A DNA stretch of 64,000 bases from Pseudoflavonifractor phocaeensis. Lineage in GTDB: Bacteria > Bacillota > Clostridia > Oscillospirales > Oscillospiraceae. Within the stretch, counting starts at the first letter, position 1. Each line of letters starts with the position of its first letter. The notes under the pieces were generated by a model. The model was not told the origin of the DNA. It saw only the letters and a list, made by a program, of their open reading frames with translations, and made no database searches. The position numbers were made by a program, and so were the translations under genes. Shown here one piece after another: positions 52,254-59,748 of the stretch. The stretch spans positions 62,001 to 126,000 of the forward strand of contig NZ_JADYUM010000002.1 in the NCBI RefSeq assembly GCF_021531815.1. The letters are read 5' to 3'.

Positions 52254-53222
52254 TCAATGCCGTTTTTTGCTCTCATCGCGGCGCAGCTCCATCCGGCGGC
52301 GCAGGCGTTCCAGAGCCTGGGTATGGTCCGTGGAGCGCATCTTGGGGAAAGCGGCCATCAGACGGCGCTGACCGAAGGCTTCGCCGTCCATCAGGTCCTG
52401 GAGCTTGTCCCGCAGCTCGGCCAGATCGGCCTTCCGGGCGGCGCGGCGCTGGTCCTTCTGGGCCTGGAGTTCGGCCTTGCGTTGGACCAGGTTCTCTTTC
52501 CAGTCCTCCAGGTCCTCCTGGAATTCCGCCTTCCGCTCGGCCAAGGAGTCCTCCAGATCCTCACGGCGGTCAGCCAGGTTGTCCATCAAATCCTCCCAAT
52601 CTTCCCGCAGGTCGGCGCCCTTTTCGGCGGCGTCCAGTACCCGGTCGGCCAGGTTTTCTCCCAATTCATTGGAGGCGGACTTGATGCGCGCGGCCATCTC
52701 GTCGATCTGGGTCAGCTGACGGTTGATCTTGGCAATTGTGCGGACCGTGGCGGCCAGGTCCACCGCCATGGTGGCGGCGAACAGGGTAAGCAGCACCCAG
52801 CCCAGAGTGTGGGGGACCAGGCGGATGAAGAATTCAATGGAGGGGTGCAGAATGTCCACCACGAATAGGCAGGCCAGGCCCCAGGCGATGGAGAATTGCA
52901 GACAGATGTAGCCGCTCAGATTAAAGGGCTTGTCGGAGTAGTCCCACCAGCGCTGGTGAAAGAGCTTTTCCAGCACGAAGCCGGTGAGCCACTCCAGCGC
53001 GGAGGTGAGGATCACAGAGCCCAGAAACAGCAGGAGAAAATTTCCTTTCAGCGGAGTGAGGCAGGCCAGGACAATGACCACGCCAAAGCCGTAGATGGGG
53101 CAGACGGGGCCGTTGAGGAAGCCCCGGTTGACGAATTTTCCGGTGTTCAGGGCGGCGTAGCTCACCTCGGTACACCAGCCCAAAAAGGCATAGATAAAAA
53201 AGATCCACAGAAATTGGTACAA
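52254..53222 (-). CDS. CmpB-type putative ABC permease-like membrane protein
   Basis: A 322-residue protein. The first 175 residues have about five membrane helices with FLGWCTEVSYAALNTGKFVN then RGFLNGPVCPIYGFG, the signature of the ABC_trans_CmpB (PF06541) family. The last 140 residues are a charged helical coiled coil (RREDLEDSLAERKAEFQEDL) in the cytoplasm. The start is TTG 53222 with AAAGGAGG 7 bases upstream. Despite the name no ABC ATPase is nearby and a transport role is unproven. The long coiled coil may mediate oligomerisation. Confidence 0.82.
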   Translation of the reverse strand: MYQFLWIFFIYAFLGWCTEVSYAALNTGKFVNRGFLNGPVCPIYGFGVVIVLACLTPLKGNFLLLFLGSVILTSALEWLTGFVLEKLFHQRWWDYSDKPFNLSGYICLQFSIAWGLACLFVVDILHPSIEFFIRLVPHTLGWVLLTLFAATMAVDLAATVRTIAKINRQLTQIDEMAARIKSASNELGENLADRVLDAAEKGADLREDWEDLMDNLADRREDLEDSLAERKAEFQEDLEDWKENLVQRKAELQAQKDQRRAARKADLAELRDKLQDLMDGEAFGQRRLMAAFPKMRSTDHTQALERLRRRMELRRDESKKRH

Positions 53223-53530
53223 ATCAGGTCCTCCTTTGACGGTTTACAGGCAATATTGCGTTTCCACTTTGACAGTATAGTATATCATTTCCGCGGGAAA
53301 AAGTCCATCCCATCCTATCAACCCCCGAAGGCGGAGGAAACCGGGATTTCAGCATCTCTTTGCCCTGTGGCAGACGGCAGCTTGAGGCCGCCCCGGCGGA
53401 ACAGCCCTCCCTGTCATAGCGATGCCGCGGTCCCGTTTGGCCGCCGCTGAAAAGCCTGCCTCCTTGACAGAAACCGTGGAACCATTGTATGCTGGATATG
53501 ATAGTTAGGCGGGAAAGCGGGGCGGCAGGT
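53223..53530. other. Divergent intergenic region
   Basis: The 308 bases hold the minus-strand start region of the CmpB-like gene (a TATACT box near 53277-53282 on the minus strand) and the plus-strand promoter at 53464-53493. No gene or strong hairpin seen. Confidence 0.55.
53464..53493 (+). promoter_or_regulatory. Promoter of the Pr6Pr-like / TetM-like unit
   Basis: Consensus TTGACA (53464-53469), 18-base spacer, TATGCT (53488-53493). It excludes the ATG at 53489 as a start for the next gene. Confidence 0.65.
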
Positions 53531-54145
53531 ATGGGGCGCGCATCCAGAGCATGTTTGTGGCTGATCCTGAGCGGCGCCCTACTGGACTGCTCCATCAAAC
53601 TGGGGCTGTGGGCCGGGGCGGTCCACTGGTATCAGCTGCGGTATTTCACAACGCTGAGTAATCTTTTGGCCGCGATATACAGCCTGTGGGCCTTGCTCCG
53701 GGGCAGGGACCGGACGCCGCCCCTGCTCCATGGTGCAGCCCTGATGGCTGTCCTGGTGACGGGGCTGATCTACCATCTGCTGCTCCGGGGAACCTTCGGT
53801 GGTTTTACGCCTTTCACCCTGGGCTGGCTGGGGGACCAAATGGTCCACACTGCCGTCCCTGTGCTGATGGAGCTGGACTGGCTGCTGTTTATTCCCAAGG
53901 GACGGTCGACCTTATGGTACCCCTTGGGTTGGGCCGTCTTTCCGGCAGCCTATTCTGCGGGCACGGTGCTGATCGCCCGGACGGGGCGCTGCCTGCCCAA
54001 CTCCAACACTCCCTACCCATACCCCTTTTTGGATGTGTGGGCTCTGGGATGGGGGCATGTGCTTCGAAACGCCGCCCTTGTGGGTCTGGCATACTTGGGG
54101 CTGGGCTGGGGCTTGGTATGGCTGGACAGGCGCCTGGCAGAATAA
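53531..54145 (+). CDS. Pr6Pr-like membrane protein
   Basis: A 204-residue protein with about six membrane helices (CLWLILSGALLDCSIKLGLW, YFTTLSNLLAAIYSLWALL, GAALMAVLVTGLIYHLLL). It has the FTTLSN and ...HTAVPVLMELDWLLF, YPYPFLDV motifs of the Pr6Pr family of uncharacterised membrane proteins. The frame is open from 53489, but that ATG lies within the -10 region, so 53531 is preferred although its ribosome site (GGCAGG) is weak. The TetM-like fusion starts 20 bases downstream and is probably co-transcribed. Confidence 0.75.
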   Translation: MGRASRACLWLILSGALLDCSIKLGLWAGAVHWYQLRYFTTLSNLLAAIYSLWALLRGRDRTPPLLHGAALMAVLVTGLIYHLLLRGTFGGFTPFTLGWLGDQMVHTAVPVLMELDWLLFIPKGRSTLWYPLGWAVFPAAYSAGTVLIARTGRCLPNSNTPYPYPFLDVWALGWGHVLRNAALVGLAYLGLGWGLVWLDRRLAE

Positions 54146-54165
54146 AAAACTGATGTGGTGAAGCG

Positions 54166-56793
54166 ATGAAACGACTGGTCATTGGAATTTTGGCCCATGT
54201 GGACGCGGGGAAAACCACCCTGTCCGAGGGCCTGTTATACAAGAGCGGCGCCCTGCGGAAGCTGGGCCGGGTGGACCATGGGGACGCCTTTCTGGACACC
54301 GATGTGCTGGAGCGGGAGCGGGGCATTACCATCTTCTCCAAGCAGGCTCTGCTGACCCTGGGAGAGACGGAGGTTACCCTGCTGGACACCCCGGGCCACG
54401 TGGACTTCTCCGCCGAGATGGAGCGTACCCTCCAGGTGCTGGACTATGCCATTTTGGTCATCAGCGGCACCGACGGAGTCCAGAGCCACACCCGCACCCT
54501 GTGGCGGCTGCTGGCGCGGTACCAGGTCCCCACCTTTCTGTTCGTCAACAAGATGGACCTGGCGGGGGCGGACCGGGCCGGGCTGCTGGCACAATTCCGG
54601 GAGCGGCTGGATGGGGGCTGCGTGGATTTCGGCGCCGGTCCCCAGACCCGGGACGAAGGGGTGGCCTTGGAGAGCGAGGAGGCCCTGGAGAGGTTCCTGG
54701 AGACGGGGACAGTGCCCCGGGAGATGACCGCCCGGCTCATCCGGGACCGGAAGGTGTTCCCCTGCTGGTTCGGCTCGGCCCTGAAGCTGGAGGGAGTGGC
54801 GGAATTTCTGGCCGGACTGGAGGACTATACCCTCCAGCCGGAATACGGCGGAGAATTTGCCGCCCGGGTCTTTAAGATCTCCCGGGACAGCCAGAATACC
54901 CGGCTGACCTGGCTGAAGGTCACCGGCGGCGTACTGAAAGCGAAGACGCTGCTCTCCGGCGGCCGGAGCGGGGAGATCTGGGAGGAGAAGGCGGACCAGC
55001 TGCGCCTCTATTCCGGCGCGAAATTCCGCACCGTGGACCAGGCGGAGCCGGGAATGGTGGTGGCGGTCACCGGCCTGAGCCAGACCAGGCCCGGCCAGGG
55101 GCTGGGCGGGGAGCCGGAGGCTAAGGGCCCGGCCCTGGAGCCGGTGCTCAGCTACCAGATGATTTTGCCCCAGGGGGCCGACCCCCACACTGTTTTGCCC
55201 AAGCTGCGCCAGCTGGAGGAGGAGGACCCCATGCTCCGGGTGCTGTGGGACCAGCGGTGGAAGGAGATTCGGGTCAGACTGATGGGACAGGTCCAGTTGG
55301 AGGTGCTGAAACGGCGCATTGCCGACCGTTTTGGCCTGGAAGTGGACTTCGGAACCGGAAATGTGATCTATAAGGAGACCATTGCCGCTCCGGTGGAGGG
55401 GATCGGACACTTTGAACCCCTGCGCCATTACGCGGAGGTCCATCTGCTGATGGAGCCGGGGGAGCGGGGCAGCGGCCTGCGGGTGGCTTCCGCCTGCTCC
55501 ACCGACCAGTTGGACCTGAACTGGCAGCGGCTGATCCTGACCCACCTTCTGGAGCGGGACCACCCCGGCGTCCTGACCGGGTCCCCCATCACCGACGTGA
55601 AGATCACCCTGGTGGCGGGGAAGGCCCACCTGAAGCACACCGAGGGGGGCGATTTCCGTCAGGCCACCTACCGGGCGGTGCGCCAAGGCCTGATGCAGGC
55701 GGAAACGGTCCTGCTGGAGCCGTTCTACGACTTTACGCTGGAGTTGTCCCCTGACTGTGTGGGGCGGGCCATGGCAGACATCCAGACCATGGGCGGTACG
55801 GTGGAGGGCCCGGAGGGCCAGGGGGAGCTGTCCGTTCTCACAGGCCGGGCCCCGGCGGCCGGTCTGGGAAACTACTGGCAGGAGGTCACCGCCTACACCC
55901 GGGGGCTGGGACGGCTGTCCTGTACCCTTCGGGGCTATGAGCCCTGCCATGACCAGGCGGGCGTGGCGGCCGCGGTGGGGTACGACCCGGAGCGGGACAC
56001 GGACAACCCTGCCGACTCCGTCTTCTGCGCCCACGGGGGCGGCTTCAACGTGAGATGGGACCAGGTGCGGGAATACGCCCATGTGGACAGCGGCCTGCGG
56101 CTGGGTGAGGAGCAGGAACCGGAGCCTCAGACTGCCGCCGGAGGACGGCGGGAGTACCGGGGCGGGTCGTTGGAACAGGACAAGGAGCTTCAGGCTGTCT
56201 TTGAGCGGACCTACGGGAAGGTGGAGCGCCAGGGCTTTCAACCCCAGAAAAAACCCGCCCGTACCAGTCTGGACGAGCGCTACTCTATCCGGGAGCAGCG
56301 GACCGGTCCGGAGTACCTCCTGGTAGATGGCTACAACATCATCTTTGCCTGGGAGGAGCTGAAAGAGGTGGCCCAGACCGATGTGGCCGCCGCCCGGGCC
56401 ATGCTGGAGGATATTCTTGCCAACTACCAGGGCTTCCGGAAGTGCGTGGTCATTCTGGTCTTTGACGCTTACAAGGTGAAGGGCAACCCGGGTTCGGTGG
56501 AGAAAAAGAATGGCATCTATGTGGTGTATACCAAGGAGGCGGAGACCGCCGACGCTTACATTGAGAAGGCAACCTACGACCTGAGCCGGGACCACAAGGT
56601 GCGGGTGGCCACGTCCGACGGCCTGGAGCAGATGATCATTCTGGGCCACGGGGCCCTGCGTCTGTCCGCACGGGCTTTCAAGGCGGAGGTGGAGCGGGCC
56701 CGGGGAGAGATCGCCCGGCTGGTGGCCGCCTACAATAGCCGGAACCGGGATCTGGGCAAGGTGAAAAACACCGCGAAAGTGATTGGAAAGTAA
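54166..56793 (+). CDS. TetM-like ribosome-associated GTPase fused to a YacP/Rae1-type NYN domain
   Basis: An 875-residue protein. Residues 1 to about 650 are an EF-G-like ribosomal protection GTPase: G1 AHVDAGKTT (10-18), RERGITIFS (switch), G3 DTPGHVDF, G4 NKMD, domain II, and domains III-V with YKETIAAPVEGIGHFEPL (TetM-type domain IV start). A charged linker (about 650-715) leads to an NYN/PIN-like domain (715-870) with LLVDGYNIIFAWEEL, VFDAYKVKGN, ETADAYIEK and VATSDGLEQ. Candidate acidic residues are Asp721, Asp767, Asp796 and Asp818. This matches YacP; in B. subtilis Rae1 (YacP) cuts mRNA in the ribosomal A site. The fusion joins an A-site-entering GTPase to an A-site nuclease. Tetracycline resistance need not follow. 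Confidence 0.9.
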   Translation: MKRLVIGILAHVDAGKTTLSEGLLYKSGALRKLGRVDHGDAFLDTDVLERERGITIFSKQALLTLGETEVTLLDTPGHVDFSAEMERTLQVLDYAILVISGTDGVQSHTRTLWRLLARYQVPTFLFVNKMDLAGADRAGLLAQFRERLDGGCVDFGAGPQTRDEGVALESEEALERFLETGTVPREMTARLIRDRKVFPCWFGSALKLEGVAEFLAGLEDYTLQPEYGGEFAARVFKISRDSQNTRLTWLKVTGGVLKAKTLLSGGRSGEIWEEKADQLRLYSGAKFRTVDQAEPGMVVAVTGLSQTRPGQGLGGEPEAKGPALEPVLSYQMILPQGADPHTVLPKLRQLEEEDPMLRVLWDQRWKEIRVRLMGQVQLEVLKRRIADRFGLEVDFGTGNVIYKETIAAPVEGIGHFEPLRHYAEVHLLMEPGERGSGLRVASACSTDQLDLNWQRLILTHLLERDHPGVLTGSPITDVKITLVAGKAHLKHTEGGDFRQATYRAVRQGLMQAETVLLEPFYDFTLELSPDCVGRAMADIQTMGGTVEGPEGQGELSVLTGRAPAAGLGNYWQEVTAYTRGLGRLSCTLRGYEPCHDQAGVAAAVGYDPERDTDNPADSVFCAHGGGFNVRWDQVREYAHVDSGLRLGEEQEPEPQTAAGGRREYRGGSLEQDKELQAVFERTYGKVERQGFQPQKKPARTSLDERYSIREQRTGPEYLLVDGYNIIFAWEELKEVAQTDVAAARAMLEDILANYQGFRKCVVILVFDAYKVKGNPGSVEKKNGIYVVYTKEAETADAYIEKATYDLSRDHKVRVATSDGLEQMIILGHGALRLSARAFKAEVERARGEIARLVAAYNSRNRDLGKVKNTAKVIGK

Positions 56794-56801
56794 AACATGA
56801 G

Positions 56802-56839
56802 AAAAGGACTTCTCTGCGTGCCGCAGAGAAGTCCTTTTT
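56802..56839. terminator. Bidirectional terminator between convergent genes
   Basis: 17-bp arms (56802-56818 with 56822-56838), 3-base loop, A-run and T-run on either side. Serves the TetM-like gene and the minus-strand nucleotidyltransferase. Confidence 0.92.
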
Positions 56840-56860
56840 CATTGTATTTGATGGGGGCGC

Positions 56861-57793
56861 TTATTGAAATTCCGCCCACAGGTCGTCGGGGTAGAGGCCG
56901 GCGGCGGTCTTCTCCGCGATGGCGGCCACTACCACAGGCTTGTCCGCCTGATAGGTCACGCCATACCACTTGTCAGTGCTGCGCAGCACCTTGACTCGGG
57001 CCTTGTCCTCACCGATGAGCTGGCTGATGACGCTGGGCAGATAGTATTCCCCCTTCATGGGGTTCTCCGCCAGGGCCTTGTCCAGGAAGGCGGGGAAACG
57101 GTCCCAGGCCTCGGAAACAAAGCTGCCGGTCAGGCCCCAGAGGTTCATGGAGACGATGGCGTCTCCGGGCAGAGCGGTCCAGGTGGCGCCGTCATCTTCG
57201 GTGAAGCGGGCGTTGGCCCCGTCTTTTTCGATGTGAGTGCGCTCGGTAACAGTCTGGAGGAAGTGGTCTTGGTCCTCGGTGCAGATGCCCCGGGAGACAT
57301 AGCCGTTTTCCGTCACCGTGTTGCCCAGCAGGTAGCCCACCATGGCGTATTCATAGCAGCCGGGCCGGTCAGCGTGCTGGCTCAGGTAGTCGTAAATGGC
57401 CTGAAATGCCTGGGGGCCGTAGTAATCGTCGGCGTTGACCACGGCAAAGGGACCGTCTATCAGCTTGCGGGCGGCCAGGATGGCGTGACAGGTGCCCCAG
57501 GGCTTGACCCGCCCTTCGGGGACCCGGTAGCCTTCAGGCAGGTCAGTCAGCTCCTGGTAGGCGTACTTGACTTCCATGACCTTGGACAGGTGGTCGCCAA
57601 TGGCGGCCTTGAAGGCGTCTTCGATCTCATGCTTGATGACAAAAACCACCGTCTCGAAGCCGGCCCGGTGGGCGTCATAAATGGAGTAGTCCAGAATGGG
57701 TTGACCGTGGCTGCCCACGGGGTCGATCTGCTTCAGACCGCCGTAGCGGCTGCCCATGCCGGCAGCCATGACCACCAGAACAGGTTTATTCAT
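56861..57793 (-). CDS. Sugar-phosphate nucleotidyltransferase-like protein
   Basis: A 310-residue protein with the nucleotidyltransferase N-terminus LVVMAAGMGSRYGGLKQIDP (GxGxR and a downstream Lys), then YSIYDAHRAGFETVVFVIKH and AVVNADDYYG (metal-binding Asp). The family includes glucose-1-phosphate and similar NDP-sugar pyrophosphorylases; the substrate is not determinable. The ATG at 57793 follows AAGGAG; the upstream 60 codons of the open frame cover the promoter. It is a single gene with its own promoter. Confidence 0.88.
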   Translation of the reverse strand: MNKPVLVVMAAGMGSRYGGLKQIDPVGSHGQPILDYSIYDAHRAGFETVVFVIKHEIEDAFKAAIGDHLSKVMEVKYAYQELTDLPEGYRVPEGRVKPWGTCHAILAARKLIDGPFAVVNADDYYGPQAFQAIYDYLSQHADRPGCYEYAMVGYLLGNTVTENGYVSRGICTEDQDHFLQTVTERTHIEKDGANARFTEDDGATWTALPGDAIVSMNLWGLTGSFVSEAWDRFPAFLDKALAENPMKGEYYLPSVISQLIGEDKARVKVLRSTDKWYGVTYQADKPVVVAAIAEKTAAGLYPDDLWAEFQ

Positions 57794-57881
57794 AACAGTC
57801 ACTCCTTGTATTGGTATCTGACGCGATGGAGAGCGGGGAACTGCGGCGGTAGCCGGGGATGGACGCAGCTGTTCCACCAAA

Positions 57882-57910
57882 ATTATACCGGATTTGCAAA
57901 TGGTTTGCAA
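57882..57910 (-). promoter_or_regulatory. Promoter of the nucleotidyltransferase gene
   Basis: On the minus strand, TTGCAA (57905-57910), 17-base spacer, perfect TATAAT (57882-57887). Confidence 0.7.
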
Positions 57911-58088
57911 GGAATATAGGCGTGTTTCCAGACTGGTCCGATTCACAGCGGAACAACTGACAGTGGCCTCCAACGCTTAAACGCCATCGGTCTGACAGAA
58001 ATTGGATAACAAGGGAATTCCTCCGCTCATACAGCTTTGCAGCGCCTGGAATAATGCAATTTCTACAAATGTTTTTAAAAAAATCGCA

Positions 58089-58117
58089 TTAACAAAGGCG
58101 ATTTATACTACTATAAT
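58089..58117 (+). promoter_or_regulatory. Promoter of the rpiR pseudogene
   Basis: TTAACA (58089-58094), 17-base spacer, perfect TATAAT (58112-58117), about 80 bases before the ATG at 58197. Confidence 0.7.
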
Positions 58118-58196
58118 GAAATTAATTCCAAACAAAGTACAAAAAAATAGAAAATTGTTCCAAATCGGGATGGTTTGTTCCACGTAGGGAGGACTT

Positions 58197-59056
58197 ATGA
58201 AGGCACTGTCATGTCTGTTGGAAATTCAACACCGCGTTCAGTCTTTGACGCCGGCAGAGAAAAAATTGCCGAATACATTTCGCAGAACAGCGAACAGGTT
58301 TTGATGATGTCCATTGATGAGCTGGCGAAGTTGACCGGTACCGCAAAATCAGCGGTGATCCGGTGCAGCAAATCACTTGGCTTCGACGGATATACCGCCT
58401 TGAAAATATCCCTGGCGGCTGATGTGACCCGCAAGGACGAACGGGACTACAGCAACTCGATCGATGTTGACGAGACCGCCGATTCCATTGCAAACAAAAT
58501 CTTTTCCGCCAATATCAGAACGCTGCAGGATACGATACATTTTTTGAACATACCGGTCCTTGAAAAAGTTGTAAACCTGCTTGCGGAAGCGCGTATGATT
58601 TATATTTACGGCGTTGGAACCTCGGCGATCTTCGGAACGGATTTTCAGCACCGACTGTTCCAGGTCGGCTATTCCGCCATTGTGGTAACCGATGTCGCGA
58701 CCATGAAAGACTCCACGCTGAACATCAAAGAGGGGGATGTGGCCTTTGCGTTCAGTGACTCCGGCCGAACCATCGTAACGGTCGAAACCATGAAGGTCGC
58801 CAAAGAAAAAGGCGCCACTACCATTTGCCTGACGGGTTATACTGACAGCCCGATCACCGAGGTGTGCGATTACGCTTTGTTCACTACAGCCGATGAGTTC
58901 AAGTATCCGATCGAAAGTTCTCTTTCAGCATGGCACGGAGAGCTTCTTTTTGAGAAGCGCACACACTTAGTTCAATATGGTGCTTATCAAGCGCCGCCTG
59001 CAACAACTTGTTCAAATTGGGGTTCAACTGAACAGAAATTGCTCGTCTCGTCGTAG
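58197..59056 (+). pseudogene. RpiR-family regulator, frameshifted and 3'-truncated
   Basis: The natural start is ATG 58197 with GGGAGG 4-5 bases upstream, giving MKALSCLLEIQHRVQSLTPA, EKK: the usual RpiR N-terminus. At an A6 run (58260-58265) the frame is lost. The homologous sequence continues in the -1 frame as KIAEYISQNSEQVLMMSIDE, LAKLTGTAKSAVIRCSKSLG (HTH_6) and an SIS domain (IYIYGVGTSAIFG, AFSDSGRTIVTVE). One extra A would restore a single frame. After about 58933 (IESSLSA) the RpiR match ends and unrelated sequence follows to a stop at 59056, so about 40 C-terminal residues are lost. SIS-domain RpiR proteins sense phosphosugars; this copy is probably inactive. Confidence 0.75.
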
Positions 59057-59157
59057 TTACCTCCTTCTTCGATTTTATAATAACGACTTAATTCGACAGG
59101 GATGTTAAAAAAATTTCCTGCTATTTCTTCCTGGGGCTACCGGAAATACTAAAGGAA

Positions 59158-59748
59158 TTAGATTTCCAGTTCATGTCGTTCATAGGCGTTTATGATTTTG
59201 GTTCCATGGTATTCAAGTTCCCGCTCAATGTCTGTGCCGTAGTTCATATGAACATGACCATGGATCAGATACTTGGGCTGATAACGGTCAATCAGTTCCA
59301 GAAAGCATTCAAAACCGCGGTGGGCATAGTCATCCCCGTCGCCATAGCCAGTCGGCGGTGCATGAGTCAATACAACATCAACTCCACCGGTCTTTTTCAG
59401 TTCCCACCATAGCCTGCGAATTCGTCTGCGCATTTCTTTTTCGGTATACTGATGTGGTCCATTGTTGTATCGGGCGCATCCACCCAAGCCGAGAATCCGA
59501 AGTCCCTTATAAATATAGACCTTGTCTTCGATGCAATCGCATCCTTCCGGTGGCCTTTGTTGATAGGAAACATCATGGTTGCCGTGAACATAAAGAAGCG
59601 GAGACCGGCCCATGGTCACAAGAAAGGTTAGATAACTTGCTTTAAGATCGCCGCAGGAAAGAATCAGATCATATGGAGCCAGTCGGCCCGCCTGATAATA
59701 ATCCCACAAATAAGGACTTTCCCGATCTGACAGAAGCAGCAGCTTCAT
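59158..59748 (-). CDS. Calcineurin-like metallophosphoesterase
   Basis: A 196-residue phosphoesterase with LLLSDRESPYL (Asp of motif I; the usual His replaced), LILSCGDLKASYL, LYVHGNHDVSY, VLTHAPPTGYGDGDD and IHGHVHMNYG. It belongs to the YfcE/MJ0936-like class of metal-dependent phosphodiesterases. The ATG at 59748 overlaps the stop of the BMP-type protein (ATGA), so the two are translationally coupled and likely act together, but the substrate is unknown. Motif I lacks the DxH His (it reads DRES), which may affect metal binding. Confidence 0.82.
   Translation of the reverse strand: MKLLLLSDRESPYLWDYYQAGRLAPYDLILSCGDLKASYLTFLVTMGRSPLLYVHGNHDVSYQQRPPEGCDCIEDKVYIYKGLRILGLGGCARYNNGPHQYTEKEMRRRIRRLWWELKKTGGVDVVLTHAPPTGYGDGDDYAHRGFECFLELIDRYQPKYLIHGHVHMNYGTDIERELEYHGTKIINAYERHELEI

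Larger units (their letters stand above)
57794..58196. other. Divergent regulatory region
   Basis: The 403 bases contain the minus-strand promoter of the nucleotidyltransferase, the plus-strand promoter of the rpiR pseudogene, and two direct repeats TTGTTCCA (58155-58162 and 58175-58182) exactly 20 bases apart, a possible operator. The right half is AT-rich. No gene seen. Confidence 0.65.

Noticed and set aside
54235-56649. An 804-codon minus-strand frame opposite the TetM-like gene
   Set aside because: Shadow of a gene with all GTPase motifs; His/Leu/Pro-rich with no domain.
54166-56793. Straight call as a tetracycline resistance gene
   Set aside because: Only the GTPase part fits; the C-terminal nuclease-like domain and chromosomal context argue for a different role.
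58175-58210. Start of the rpiR frame at 58175
   Set aside because: It is not preceded by a ribosome site; the natural N-terminus is in another frame from ATG 58197, which revealed the frameshift.
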